This document shows positions 7,720-16,245 of a stretch of 64,000 nucleotides of DNA, in pieces. Below the pieces are notes generated by a model that had not been told where the DNA came from, made no database searches, and saw only the letters and a list, made by a program, of their open reading frames with translations. A program made the position numbers and the translations under genes. Source of the stretch: Phycisphaeraceae bacterium (lineage in GTDB: Bacteria > Planctomycetota > Phycisphaerae > Phycisphaerales > UBA1924); contig JACKHE010000003.1 of assembly GCA_020639135.1 (NCBI GenBank), positions 124,001 to 188,000 of the forward strand, given 5' to 3'. The first letter of the stretch is position 1. Each line of letters starts with the position of its first letter.

Positions 7720-9015
7720 TCAGGAATCGTTCCCGCGATCCTCGTCGCGTCCGGTGGCGCCCTCGCCGGGGTTCGCCATCGCGTCGAGCCTGACCGCGAA
7801 CACGCGGCGCAACCCGCCGGTCGTCTCGACAAAGAGCGCGCCGACCAGGACCGCGAGCATCGCGGGGTCACCGATGAGTCCCGCGCTCCGACCCAGGGCG
7901 CCGGCGCCGATGGACACCGCGCCGACGTTGCCCGCGAGCATCGCCGCCGACCGCCGCCACGCGTCGGACCCGCCTGAACCCTCGCCAACGAGGCGCCACC
8001 CGAGCCAGGCGCCGAACCACCGGCCGTCGGACGCGAACAGCAGCGCCGCGATCGAAGCGATGACGCACGCCCTGGCCGGGAAGACCGCGGCCACGTCGAT
8101 CGGCGCGATGCACACCGCGGTCAGCGTCGGCGTGACGACACCGTTGCACATCGCCAGGGCGCGGCGCTGCGAGCGGGGCCGCCGCGACCCGGCGCGCCAC
8201 GCGCATGCCGCGACCGCCGCCGCGACGATCGCCAGCGACCACACCCCCGCGAAGCTCCGCGGCCCCCGCGTCGAGAGGACCGCCATCACCACCGCGGCCA
8301 GCCCCATGCACAGCGCGACCATCGAGGCGGCGTCGGTCTCCGGCGACCTGCCGGCGACACCGATCGATCGCGCGGCGGGTGTGGGCCAGGCGCTGCCGAT
8401 CCCGACAGCAGCGGCGAGCGTCCACGCCTCGATGTTGCTCAGCCCGGCCAGCCAGGCGGCGGCGCAGCAGACGGGGATCCCGGCGCCCGCGACGAGCCCG
8501 AACCCCGACGCGACGGCGCCGCCTGTCAGGCGCCGCCGCCGGACGCGCCCCGCCCACCCGGCGCCCAGCGCCATGACCGCGCCCAGGAGCAGCAGCCCCG
8601 CGGAATCGAGCGCCCGCGCCCGGAGCCGCTGCGCTCGGCTGACCGCATCGACGTACGAGGCGAGCTTGCGGTTGGCCCCGGCGCGGTATTCGGTGACCGC
8701 CTCGCGCGTCACGCCGGTGGCGGCCAGCGCCGCCGCGTCCCGATCCGCTTCGCGCTGCGCCTCGTGCAGCTCGCGCGTTTCCGCGGCGCCGCCGACGTAG
8801 ATCGTTTCGTACACGCCCGGCGCCGACTTGTGCAGCACCGTCGCGCCCAGCAGCGTCCCGGCGATCGCGCCCCCCAGGATCCCCGCCGCGGCGCCGCCCC
8901 CGACCATCCGACCGGCGCGCAGGAGCCACGCGAAGATCACCGACGCCGGCGCCAGCGCCGCGAGGATGACGATCACCCCGAGGGCGATGGGCGCGAGCTC
9001 GTCCGTGCGGAGCAT
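7720..9015 (-). CDS. Multi-pass inner membrane protein of unknown function
   Basis: 431 residues, very hydrophobic, with roughly ten predicted membrane segments. Two lie near the N-terminus (about residues 8-33 and 41-62), then a soluble Glu/Arg/Ala-rich region (about 65-135) that looks helical, then eight or more segments through residue ~410. No transporter signature was recognised. The C-terminal tail is short and acidic/polar. The start is uncertain: the GGAG just before ATG 9015 is too close to act as a normal ribosome binding site, so translation may begin further in or be leaderless. It is divergent from lgt (52 nt apart), so the two may share a promoter region. It is followed by an intrinsic terminator at 7576-7620. 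Confidence 0.7.
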   Translation of the reverse strand: MLRTDELAPIALGVIVILAALAPASVIFAWLLRAGRMVGGGAAAGILGGAIAGTLLGATVLHKSAPGVYETIYVGGAAETRELHEAQREADRDAAALAATGVTREAVTEYRAGANRKLASYVDAVSRAQRLRARALDSAGLLLLGAVMALGAGWAGRVRRRRLTGGAVASGFGLVAGAGIPVCCAAAWLAGLSNIEAWTLAAAVGIGSAWPTPAARSIGVAGRSPETDAASMVALCMGLAAVVMAVLSTRGPRSFAGVWSLAIVAAAVAACAWRAGSRRPRSQRRALAMCNGVVTPTLTAVCIAPIDVAAVFPARACVIASIAALLFASDGRWFGAWLGWRLVGEGSGGSDAWRRSAAMLAGNVGAVSIGAGALGRSAGLIGDPAMLAVLVGALFVETTGGLRRVFAVRLDAMANPGEGATGRDEDRGNDS

Positions 9016-9067
9016 CTCCGGAGTGTACCGGCGCGTCGGCGCTGTTCACCGGGTATCGTGTCGCCCC

Positions 9068-10126
9068 GTGCCGATCGACCCCCTCGCACCCCGGTTCCCG
9101 ACCACCCTCGCGGCCTGGCTGCACGACATCGATCCGTTCGTCTTCCGCATCACCGACACGTTGGGGCCGCGGTGGTACGGAACGGCGTACATCATCGGGT
9201 TCCTCGCTGCGTGGTGGATGTTCCGCGCCCTGGCCAGGCGGGGGCGGACGCCGCTGGAGCCCGTGCAGGCGTTTGACCTCGTCTTCACCATCGCCATCGG
9301 CGTCCTGCTGGGAGGCCGGCTCGGGTACGTGCTGATCTACCAGCCCTCGCTGCTGACAGAGTTCTCATCGCGTGCGCCCTGGTGGGGTGTGCTCCGCATC
9401 AATCAGGGCGGCATGGCGAGCCACGGCGGCATGGTCGGCGTCATCCTCGCGTGCGCCTGGTTCGCCAGGAAGACAAAGATCCCCGCGTTGCACCTGCTCG
9501 ATCTCGTCGCGCTGGCCGCGCCGATCGGGCTCTTCCTGGGGCGCCTGGCCAACTTCGTCAACGGCGAGCTGCTGGGCCGGATCGTCGCGAACCCGGGCGA
9601 GCCCTCGCCGTGGTGGAGCGTCAAGTTCCCGCAGGAGATCCTCACGCTGCACCCCACCGGCCGGACCGCGGCGCAGGACGAACTGCTCGTGCGCCTGCTC
9701 GAGGCGCACCAGCTCGCCACCGAATCCGATCTCGGGCCGGCGGCGCAGCGGGTCGTCGAGGGCGTGCAGCGGGGCGACCGGTCGATCATCGAGCAGATCG
9801 AGCCCCTGCTCAGCGCGCGCGTCCCGTCGCAGCTCATCCAGGCGCTGGCCGAGGGGATCGTCCTCTTCGTCGCGCTGTGGCTGATCTGGTCGAAGCCCCG
9901 CAAGCCGGGAGTGATCGGCGCGTGGTTCCTGATCCTCTACGGCGTCGGCCGGATCATCACCGAGATCTGGCGCCTCCCCGACGACCACCTGCTCGACCCG
10001 CGACCCCTGGGCATGAGCCGGGGGCAGTGGCTCAGCGCGCTGATGGTGCTGATCGGCGTCGCGGCGCTGCTGTTCGTGCAGCGCCGCGCGGTCGAGCGGA
10101 TCGGGGGGTGGAGGAAACGGGCGTAG
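9068..10126 (+). CDS. lgt: Prolipoprotein diacylglyceryl transferase
   Basis: Inner-membrane enzyme that transfers diacylglyceryl from phosphatidylglycerol to the lipobox cysteine of prolipoproteins. 352 residues with about seven membrane segments. The family signature is clear: GGRLGYVL near residue 83, MASHGGM with the conserved His at 119, and GRLANFVNGE (148-157) with the essential Arg and Glu, then a C-terminal GRIITEIWRLPD. It is longer than the usual ~260-290 residues because of an insertion of some 60-70 mostly charged residues (about 180-250) between the signature and the last helices. The start is GTG 9068, chosen because upstream codons give no plausible membrane protein; no clear Shine-Dalgarno sequence is seen. 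At least one lipoprotein substrate (33743-34093) lies in the window. Confidence 0.95.
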   Translation: MPIDPLAPRFPTTLAAWLHDIDPFVFRITDTLGPRWYGTAYIIGFLAAWWMFRALARRGRTPLEPVQAFDLVFTIAIGVLLGGRLGYVLIYQPSLLTEFSSRAPWWGVLRINQGGMASHGGMVGVILACAWFARKTKIPALHLLDLVALAAPIGLFLGRLANFVNGELLGRIVANPGEPSPWWSVKFPQEILTLHPTGRTAAQDELLVRLLEAHQLATESDLGPAAQRVVEGVQRGDRSIIEQIEPLLSARVPSQLIQALAEGIVLFVALWLIWSKPRKPGVIGAWFLILYGVGRIITEIWRLPDDHLLDPRPLGMSRGQWLSALMVLIGVAALLFVQRRAVERIGGWRKRA

Positions 10127-10176
10127 GACGCGCCACTCCAGCGCCGAAGCGGCGTGTCGTGGCACGGGTCATCCGC

Positions 10177-10509
10177 TCAGGCGATCGCCTCGTTGATGGC
10201 GGCCTCGAGGTCGTTCCGGTTGGTCAGCCCGACGAACTTCTTGGTCACCTCGCCGCCCTTGAAGAGCAGGACGGTGGGGATCGCGTTGATGCCGTACTTC
10301 ATGCTGACGTTGCGGTTGGAGTCGGTGTCCACCTTCCCGACCTTCGCCTTGCCGCTGAAGGCGCCGGCGACCTCGTCGATGGTGGGGGCGAGCATCTTGC
10401 AGGGCATGCACCACTCGGCCCAGAAGTCCACGAGCACCGGCTGATCGGCCTGGAGGACCTCCTGCTCGAAGTTGTCGTCCGTGAACTCTTGCACGTGCTC
10501 GTTGGCCAT
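10177..10509 (-). CDS. trxA: Thioredoxin with a WCMPC active site
   Basis: 110 residues, the normal length of a stand-alone cytoplasmic thioredoxin. It has the DFWAEWC lead-in, the redox pair in WCMPC (residues 33-37), the cis-proline loop NAIPTVLLF and the GLTNRNDL end. The residue between the first Cys and the Pro is Met instead of the common Gly, which can change redox potential and partner choice. ATG 10509 is supported by GAGGAGAA about 7-14 nt upstream; the longer frame to 10668 adds unrelated sequence. It is convergent with lgt. A candidate promoter lies at 10623-10652, giving a leader of about 110 nt. Confidence 0.95.
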   Translation of the reverse strand: MANEHVQEFTDDNFEQEVLQADQPVLVDFWAEWCMPCKMLAPTIDEVAGAFSGKAKVGKVDTDSNRNVSMKYGINAIPTVLLFKGGEVTKKFVGLTNRNDLEAAINEAIA

Positions 10510-10622
10510 TTCGGGGTTCTCCTCGGTCAAAGTCGGGGTGTGACGTGGTGTGTGCTCTGGCGCCGGCGCCGGGTGGTGGGGGGCTGGGAAGGGCCCGCGA
10601 AACCCGGACGGCAAGGGTTCCG

Positions 10623-10652
10623 ATGCTAGCGGCCCGGCCGGGGTTGCTCCAA
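10623..10652 (-). promoter_or_regulatory. Candidate promoter of the thioredoxin gene
   Basis: On the minus strand TTGGAG (10652-10647), an 18-nt spacer and TAGCAT (10628-10623). The -10 fits TAnnnT and the -35 keeps TTG. It sits just after the end of folP, so thioredoxin could be transcribed independently of it. Confidence 0.45.
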
Positions 10653-10668
10653 CGCCGATCCGGGGCAT

Positions 10669-11571
10669 TCAGGCGGGATCCGGGGGGGCCCCGGAGAGGA
10701 TCGCATCGGTGACCCGCAGCGCTTCGACGTGTTCCCGGACATCGTGCACGCGGAAGAGCGATGCCCCGCGCAGCCTCTGGGCGACGCTCGCCGCGACGCT
10801 CGCGGAAACCCGGTCCGCGGGGTTCTCGATCCCGGTGACGACGCCGAGGAAGCTCTTCCGGCTCGCCGCGCCGACGACCGGGAGGCCCGTCCCGACGAAA
10901 CGCCGTGTCGCGGCGATGAGCTCGTAGTTCTGCGCCACGCTCTTGCCGAACCCGAGCCCGGGGTCGATCGCGATCGCGTCCCGGTCGATCCCCGCGGCCA
11001 TCGCGGCCCCGACCCGGCTCTCCAGAAAATGCCGGACGCCCTCCACGACGCCGCCCTCGTACACGGGGCTGCGCTCGTAGCGATCCGAACGGGAATCCTC
11101 GGCGGGCTTGCGCAGCCGGTGCATGAGGATCACGCCGGCGCCCTCCCCGGCGATCATCGGCAGCATGGCGTCGTCGTCGGTCCCCGCCGAGACATCGTTG
11201 ACCGCGTCCGCGCCGGCGTGGAGCGCCGCCAGCGCGACTCGCGAGGAGGTCGTGTCCACGCTGATGGGGCATCGAATACCGGCCCGGCGGATCTCCGCGA
11301 TCACGGGGACGACCCGCGCGATCTGCTCGCCCGGCCCAACGGGCGCCGACCCCGGGCGGGTGGACTCGCCACCGATGTCGAGCATGTCGGCGCCGGCGTC
11401 GATCGCCGCCCTTGCGGCTCGGACGGCGTCGTCAGCGCCGGCGAACCGCCCCCCGTCGGAGAAGCTGTCGGGAGTGATGTTGAGGATCGCCAGCACGCGC
11501 GCGCGATCGAGCGTCAGCGCCCGATCGATCGAGACGCGCCAGGTTGATGCTGGTGATGCCCGTTCCGACAT
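10669..11571 (-). CDS. folP: Dihydropteroate synthase
   Basis: Folate pathway enzyme that condenses p-aminobenzoate with dihydropterin pyrophosphate. 300 residues, TIM barrel. Signatures: ILNITPDSFSDGG near residue 33, DIGGESTRPG near 65, SVDTTS, NDVSAG, and a C-terminal region with ASRKSFLG, in which the Lys and Ser line the substrate site. The start at ATG 11571 gives the usual length. The frame extends to a GTG at 11598 that lies inside a terminator hairpin, so it is unlikely. No good Shine-Dalgarno sequence is seen (CCCCCC precedes the ATG). It is separated from the upstream minus-strand gene by that terminator, so it must use a promoter nearby or depend on read-through. Confidence 0.95.
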   Translation of the reverse strand: MSERASPASTWRVSIDRALTLDRARVLAILNITPDSFSDGGRFAGADDAVRAARAAIDAGADMLDIGGESTRPGSAPVGPGEQIARVVPVIAEIRRAGIRCPISVDTTSSRVALAALHAGADAVNDVSAGTDDDAMLPMIAGEGAGVILMHRLRKPAEDSRSDRYERSPVYEGGVVEGVRHFLESRVGAAMAAGIDRDAIAIDPGLGFGKSVAQNYELIAATRRFVGTGLPVVGAASRKSFLGVVTGIENPADRVSASVAASVAQRLRGASLFRVHDVREHVEALRVTDAILSGAPPDPA

Positions 11572-11586
11572 GGGGGGAACACTATG

Positions 11587-11618
11587 AAAAAAGCCCACCG
11601 AATGGAATCGGTGGGCTT
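11587..11618 (-). terminator. Strong rho-independent terminator
   Basis: An 11-bp perfect stem AAGCCCACCGA (11591-11601) / TCGGTGGGCTT (11608-11618), loop of 6 nt. On the minus strand it runs into six T (11592-11587). It ends the transcript of the exported protein gene at 11644-13377, only 15 nt before the folP start. Confidence 0.85.
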
Positions 11619-11643
11619 GGAAGTTTCGAGGATCAGGGCGGGG

Positions 11644-13377
11644 TCAGAACCCGGGGCCGTTGTCGTTGCCGCCGAAGCCGCCCACGGCGTTCTGCGCGGA
11701 CATCCCGATCTGGATCGCGCTCTTGATGGTCTGCGAGGGGACGAAGGCCCCGAATACCGCGCCGCCGTCGCGGGACGCGACGCCCAGCCCGACCGGGGGC
11801 ATCTGCGCCGGCAGGTCCATCGGCGGGACGCCGAGCATGCCCAGGAAGGGCATGACCTGCTCCATGATGGGCCGGACGCCGATGTACGCCTCGGCGTAGC
11901 GGTTCTTGGGCAGCCTGCCGGCGACCTCAGCGACCGCGCGGTCATCGGTCAGCGGCGACCGGCCCTCGACGGCCGGCGCGAGCATCGTGGAGTTCCTTGA
12001 GAAGGACTGGTACACGCCGCCGTTGGCCTCGATCAGGTAGCCCGAGGGGCCGTTGGGCGAGCCGAAGATCATGGACATGGGGTTGAACATCGCGCCGGCG
12101 GCGTCCATCCCGGCCATGGCGAAGTTGATGGCGTAGCCGTCGGCCTTCTTGCCGGCGATGTTGGTCTCGCCGGGGGTGTAGCTGGCGGTGATGGACATCC
12201 CCAGCGCGGGCTCGTTGACGTTCATGGCGCTCATCTTGTCGCGCGTCATGGCCATGAGCTTGCCCGGGTCGTCCGAGGCCGAGTACATGATCATGTTGGC
12301 GAGCAGGCCGCCCATGATGCCGGCGGAGTTGGGGTAGATCGCGCCGGCGACGCCGGTCATGTTGTTCTGGAGGTCCCGCATCCCCATCGCGCCCATGGCG
12401 GGGTTCATGTCGGCCATGCCGCTCTTCTGGAACCACTCCATCGTGGCTTTGGCGAACGGGGCGGTCTGGTCCATGGCGAAGGCGGCGAGGAAGGGCCCGC
12501 CGGGGAGCTTGCTCAGGAGTGAGCCGGAATCACCGCCACGGGTGAAGAGCCTGGCCCCCTGGGTCCCGGGCTTGAAGGCGACGGAGCCGTTGACCGAGGC
12601 GCCCATGGCGCCGAAGCGGAATCCGAAGCCGGCGTGCGAGCCGTCGCGGACGAAGCCGTCAACGAGCTGGTGCATGACCTGCATCTGCTGCTGCATCTGC
12701 TCGCCGCCGGGGCCGGCGAACATCTGCATCTGTTCCTGCATCCGCTCGTGCATCATCTCGGCCAGCGGCGCCATGTCGGCGGGGTTGAGCGTGACGAAGA
12801 GATCGCTGGACTCGGCCAGCTCCATCCCGGCGGCGCCGAGGTTCGCCTGGAAGGTCCCCAGGTTGCCGGCCTTGCCGGTGAAGGCCTCGATCACGCCGCG
12901 GTCGGTGCTCATCGCGGCCCAGTCGCCGATGCTCTTGGCGAAGACGGTGTCGCTCTCGACGGTGAAGGACTTGATGCCGCCGCCGCTGTCCTCGGCGCCG
13001 AAGGCGTTGACCAGCGCGTTGAAGTTGCGGGTCGGCGCGAGGAAGACGAACTGGCCGTCCTCCTTCTCGACGTCGATCGACAGCACGACGAGCGCCGCGG
13101 AGCTGTCCATGTTGAGGTTCTGCCCGATCCCGAGCTGGTTGAGCGTCTGGCCGGGTGTGGGCATCATGGGCATCTCGATGGCGCCGATGAACTGCCCGAA
13201 GTGCTGGTCGAAGTCGCCGAGGTTGTTGACAACGACGACCGCGGTGGCGTCCGCGGGGACGTGGTCCAGAACCTGGGGCAGCCCCGCGATCGCCGGGCTG
13301 GTGAGGAGGGCGCCGAACACGGCGCAGCCCGTCAAGGCCAGCCGGGAGGCGCCGATGCGTGTCGTCCGAGTCGTCAT
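11644..13377 (-). CDS. Large exported protein of unknown function, methionine-rich
   Basis: 577 residues with a clear signal peptide (basic TTRTTRIGASR, hydrophobic core, cleavage near SPAIAG). No enzyme motif was recognised. The N-terminal mature part reads LPQVLDHVPADATAVVVVNN, an arrangement typical of exported proteins that assess pairs of domains of the DUF3352 type; the resemblance is only by eye. Residues ~205-240 form a Met/Gln-rich helical segment, and methionine is unusually frequent throughout. The C-terminus ends in a Gly/Asn-rich tail. ATG 13377 is supported by AAGGAA upstream and gives the signal peptide; the frame extending to 13482 does not. A good candidate promoter (13498-13527) and a strong terminator (11587-11618) make it a single-gene transcript. 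Confidence 0.75.
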   Translation of the reverse strand: MTTRTTRIGASRLALTGCAVFGALLTSPAIAGLPQVLDHVPADATAVVVVNNLGDFDQHFGQFIGAIEMPMMPTPGQTLNQLGIGQNLNMDSSAALVVLSIDVEKEDGQFVFLAPTRNFNALVNAFGAEDSGGGIKSFTVESDTVFAKSIGDWAAMSTDRGVIEAFTGKAGNLGTFQANLGAAGMELAESSDLFVTLNPADMAPLAEMMHERMQEQMQMFAGPGGEQMQQQMQVMHQLVDGFVRDGSHAGFGFRFGAMGASVNGSVAFKPGTQGARLFTRGGDSGSLLSKLPGGPFLAAFAMDQTAPFAKATMEWFQKSGMADMNPAMGAMGMRDLQNNMTGVAGAIYPNSAGIMGGLLANMIMYSASDDPGKLMAMTRDKMSAMNVNEPALGMSITASYTPGETNIAGKKADGYAINFAMAGMDAAGAMFNPMSMIFGSPNGPSGYLIEANGGVYQSFSRNSTMLAPAVEGRSPLTDDRAVAEVAGRLPKNRYAEAYIGVRPIMEQVMPFLGMLGVPPMDLPAQMPPVGLGVASRDGGAVFGAFVPSQTIKSAIQIGMSAQNAVGGFGGNDNGPGF

Positions 13378-13497
13378 GGATGATTCCTTCTGGATCGCGG
13401 CTGAAGCGCCGCCGGTTGGGGTGATTGCTGTTTCGGGGTTGGACGCCCGCCGCGCCCTTCGGTGCGGGCGCACGCAGACCACAGGGGTTGAAGGGAC

Positions 13498-13527
13498 AGC
13501 CTATTCGTCGGAACGCGGGGCTGGCAA
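13498..13527 (-). promoter_or_regulatory. Candidate promoter of the methionine-rich exported protein
   Basis: On the minus strand TTGCCA (13527-13522), an 18-nt spacer and TAGGCT (13503-13498). The -35 matches at 5 of 6 positions and the -10 fits TAnnnT. The predicted leader is about 115 nt. Confidence 0.5.
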
Positions 13528-13602
13528 TTTCAGACGCCCGGCGGACTTTGGTGGTATTTTCGGTCCCGGACCGCCCTCCCGGCTGGAAGTACGGACTTTG
13601 TT

Positions 13603-14640
13603 ATGACGACCGACGCCCTTCAACCCACGCTCGCGCACCTCGTCGCCGGCGGCGCTCTGACGCGGGAGCAGGCGGTCGGCGCGTTTCGGATCATCCTCGC
13701 CGGCGAGGCGCCGGAGCCACAGATCGCCGCGCTGCTGGCGCTGATCCAGCGCAACGGCGTCACCGTCGAGGCGCTCGTCGGCGCCTCTGCGGTCATGCGC
13801 GAGCACGCCGCGAAGGTCCCCGCATCGCCCGACCTCGGGCCGATCGTGGACACCTGCGGGACCGGCGGCGCGCAGAAGACCTTCAACATCTCGACGTGCG
13901 CCGCCGTCGTCGCGGCCAGCTGCGGCGATCCCTCGGTCATCCGCGTCGCCAAGCACGGCAACCGCTCCCGCACCGGCCGGGGCTCGGCGGAGATCCTCCA
14001 GAGCCTTGGCGTCAACATCGACGCGAGCCCGGAGACCCAGGCCCGATGCCTCGACGAGGTCGGGATCTGCTTCAGTTTCGCGATCCGGCATCACCCCGCG
14101 GCCAGGCACGCCGCGGCGCCCCGCGCGGCGCTGGGGTTCCCGACGATCTTCAACCTGCTGGGGCCGCTGACGAACCCGGCGGGGGCGAGGCGGCAGGTGC
14201 TGGGGGTCTTCGACAGGAAGTACGTCGAGCCGGTCGCCGGAGCGTTGCTGGCGCTGGGCGCCGAGCGCGCGATGGTGCTGCACTCTGATGACGGGCTCGA
14301 CGAGCTGACCACGACAGACAGGACATTCATCGCGCACGTGGAGGACGGCGCCGTGCGCACCGAGGTGTTCGATCCGGCGCCGCTGGGATTGCCCAGGCCA
14401 TCGATCGAGGACCTGCGTGCGCGCGATCTCGAGGAAGCGGCGGCGCTCTTCCGCTCGATCCTCACCGGCGAGCCGGGCCCGGCGCGGGACATGGTCGCGC
14501 TCAACGCCGCCGCGACGCTCGTGGTCGCCGGCGCAGCGCCGTGCATCGCCGAGGGCCTCGCGGCGGCGCAGCGCGCCATCGACGAGGGTGCCGCCGGGCG
14601 GACGCTCCGGGCGCTCGCCGAGCTGTCGCAGGAAGATTGA
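13603..14640 (+). CDS. trpD: Anthranilate phosphoribosyltransferase
   Basis: Second step of tryptophan synthesis, adding phosphoribosyl pyrophosphate to anthranilate. 345 residues, the usual length. It has the N-terminal helical bundle, DTCGTGG (residues 83-89) that binds pyrophosphate, KHGNRS near residue 124, and NLLGPLTNPA near residue 185, followed by the DGLDEL motif with metal-binding acidic residues. ATG 13603 starts the conserved N-terminus. No other trp gene is next to it; it is divergent from the exported protein gene and convergent with the deacetylase gene, whose stop lies 1 nt away, so tryptophan genes are probably scattered in this genome. Confidence 0.96.
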   Translation: MTTDALQPTLAHLVAGGALTREQAVGAFRIILAGEAPEPQIAALLALIQRNGVTVEALVGASAVMREHAAKVPASPDLGPIVDTCGTGGAQKTFNISTCAAVVAASCGDPSVIRVAKHGNRSRTGRGSAEILQSLGVNIDASPETQARCLDEVGICFSFAIRHHPAARHAAAPRAALGFPTIFNLLGPLTNPAGARRQVLGVFDRKYVEPVAGALLALGAERAMVLHSDDGLDELTTTDRTFIAHVEDGAVRTEVFDPAPLGLPRPSIEDLRARDLEEAAALFRSILTGEPGPARDMVALNAAATLVVAGAAPCIAEGLAAAQRAIDEGAAGRTLRALAELSQED

Positions 14641-14641
14641 A

Positions 14642-15334
14642 TCAGATCGGGAGCGCGTTGAGGCTGTTCAGCGCCAGCGGCTCGCGCGTGTAGAAGGGCT
14701 CGGCCGCCTCGGCGCCGATGCGGCTGCCGAAGTACGTCATGCTCGCGTCCATCCAGTCCACGACCTTCGAGTTCGCCTTGACGAACTGCGTCTCGTAGGC
14801 GCGGACGGCGTCGAGCTTGGTCTGCCGGTAGCCGGTCACGTCCATGCAGAACGACGGGTTCGCCACCCAGCGCAGGTGCGTCGCGTAGTAGTAGAAGAAC
14901 CACCTGGGATAGACGCGCTCGCCGGGGAGGTCGATCTTTGAGAGCTTCGCGTCGAACCGCGCATCCTCGGCGATCCGCGTCACCGCGATGTGGTCCGGGT
15001 GCGCATCCTCGAAGAAGGGCGCGAAGACGATGTCCGCCTGCCACCTCCGGTACACCCCCGCGACGGCGTGCCGCGCCTCGATCGTGTGCTCGACGAAGCG
15101 GTTGGGCAGTCCCAGCAGCTGCCGTTCCACCGGATTGCCCGGCGCCGACAGGACCTCCGCGGCCTTGGCGGCCTCCTTCGCCCTCGTCTCGGGATCGCCC
15201 AGCGGTGTCGGCTCGCCGTTGGTGATGTCCAGCAGCAGGATCCGGTGTCCCTGCGCCGCGAGCAGCGCGATTGTCGCGCCCATCCCGGTCTCCTGATCGT
15301 CGGGGTGCGGCCCGACAACGACGATGTTCGCCAT
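14642..15334 (-). CDS. bshB1: PIG-L/LmbE family zinc deacetylase, BshB1-like
   Basis: 230 residues. The zinc site is plain: PHPDD near residue 9 (His and Asp ligands, catalytic Asp) and a third ligand in DAHPDHI near residue 110. The order of conserved segments (GEPTPLGDPETR, LLGLPNRF, RWFFYY, a C-terminal RAYETQF and GAEAAEPF) matches BshB1, the deacetylase that makes glucosaminyl-malate in bacillithiol synthesis. The broader alternative is another PIG-L N-acetylglucosamine deacetylase. ATG 15334 is supported by GAGGAG about 12 nt upstream. It lies 59 nt downstream of truA on the same strand and is likely co-transcribed with it. No BshA or BshC gene is seen in the window, so the bacillithiol role is inference. 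Confidence 0.8.
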   Translation of the reverse strand: MANIVVVGPHPDDQETGMGATIALLAAQGHRILLLDITNGEPTPLGDPETRAKEAAKAAEVLSAPGNPVERQLLGLPNRFVEHTIEARHAVAGVYRRWQADIVFAPFFEDAHPDHIAVTRIAEDARFDAKLSKIDLPGERVYPRWFFYYYATHLRWVANPSFCMDVTGYRQTKLDAVRAYETQFVKANSKVVDWMDASMTYFGSRIGAEAAEPFYTREPLALNSLNALPI

Positions 15335-15393
15335 GAGTCCCGTGCTCCTCGGTGCTGCGGTTCGATCCTCAGACGCACAGCGCCGGCGCCGCG

Positions 15394-16245
15394 TCACCAC
15401 TTTTCAGCATAGTCGATCCACTCCAGGCACAGCCCGGTGGGGGGGAGCGTCGGACCCGCCCGGCGGCGGTCGCCCGTCGTCAGCGCGGCCTCGATGTCCT
15501 CGGCGCCGAGCCGCCCACGACCGACCTCCACGAGCGTCCCGGCGATGATGCGGACCATGTTGTGCAGGAAGCCGCTCCCCGAGACGTCGATCGCCACGCC
15601 AGCGTCGCCGCTGCTGGCGATCTCGCACCCAAAGACTCGCCGCACCGTGGTCTCGCGTCCGTGCCCCGCCTTGGCGAACGCGGCGAAGTCGTGCTCGCCC
15701 ACAAACACCCGCGCCGCCTCGCGCATCGCGTCCACGTCCAGCGTCTCGCGGACATGGTGCGTGAACCACCGGTCCCACAGCGGCCGCTCGCGCCCCGTGT
15801 GCAGGCGATAGCGGTACCCCTTGCCCACGCAGTCGCCGATCGGGTCGAAGTCCGCGCGGACGCGCCGGGCGCTGCGTACGATCACATCGTCGGGCAGGCG
15901 GGAGTTGATCGCCATGACGAGCCGGTCGTCGTCGGGCCCGAGGTCGAGCCGCTCGCGGACGAAGGCCGCTGCCTGCGCCCTGGCGTGCACCCCGGCGTCG
16001 GTCCGGCTGGCGCCGCGGATCGTGACCGGCTGCCCGAGCACGCGGTTCACCGCCTCCTGGACGACGTGCTGGACGGTGCGCAGCGAGACACGGCCCGGGT
16101 CATCGCCGGATTCCCCGACCACACGGGGGAGATCGCCGCTCGACGACGAGAGGACGTTCTCGCGCAGGGGCTCCTGGCGTTGCCAGCCGTGGAAGGCCGT
16201 GCCGTCGTAGGCGATGGTCAGCAGGTAGTGGGCGTTTTCACACAT
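15394..16245 (-). CDS. truA: tRNA pseudouridine(38-40) synthase
   Basis: Converts uridines at positions 38-40 of the tRNA anticodon arm to pseudouridine. 283 residues. Motifs: the N-terminal IAYDGTAFHGWQRQ, the catalytic aspartate in GASRTDAGVHA, the RYRL strand, and the C-terminal SGFLHNMVR and PPTGLCLEWI. Compared with the core family there is a short polar insertion around residues 30-55 (Ser-rich, then Gly/Asp), between the first strand and the QHVVQEAV helix. The start at ATG 16245 removes 21 upstream codons that do not resemble the family. It heads a two-gene unit with the BshB1-like gene. Confidence 0.95.
   Translation of the reverse strand: MCENAHYLLTIAYDGTAFHGWQRQEPLRENVLSSSSGDLPRVVGESGDDPGRVSLRTVQHVVQEAVNRVLGQPVTIRGASRTDAGVHARAQAAAFVRERLDLGPDDDRLVMAINSRLPDDVIVRSARRVRADFDPIGDCVGKGYRYRLHTGRERPLWDRWFTHHVRETLDVDAMREAARVFVGEHDFAAFAKAGHGRETTVRRVFGCEIASSGDAGVAIDVSGSGFLHNMVRIIAGTLVEVGRGRLGAEDIEAALTTGDRRRAGPTLPPTGLCLEWIDYAEKW

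Noticed and set aside
10142..10154. CGCCG-aag-CGGCG hairpin between lgt and the thioredoxin gene
   Set aside because: Only 5 bp with a 3-nt loop and no T-tract on either strand; not called a terminator.
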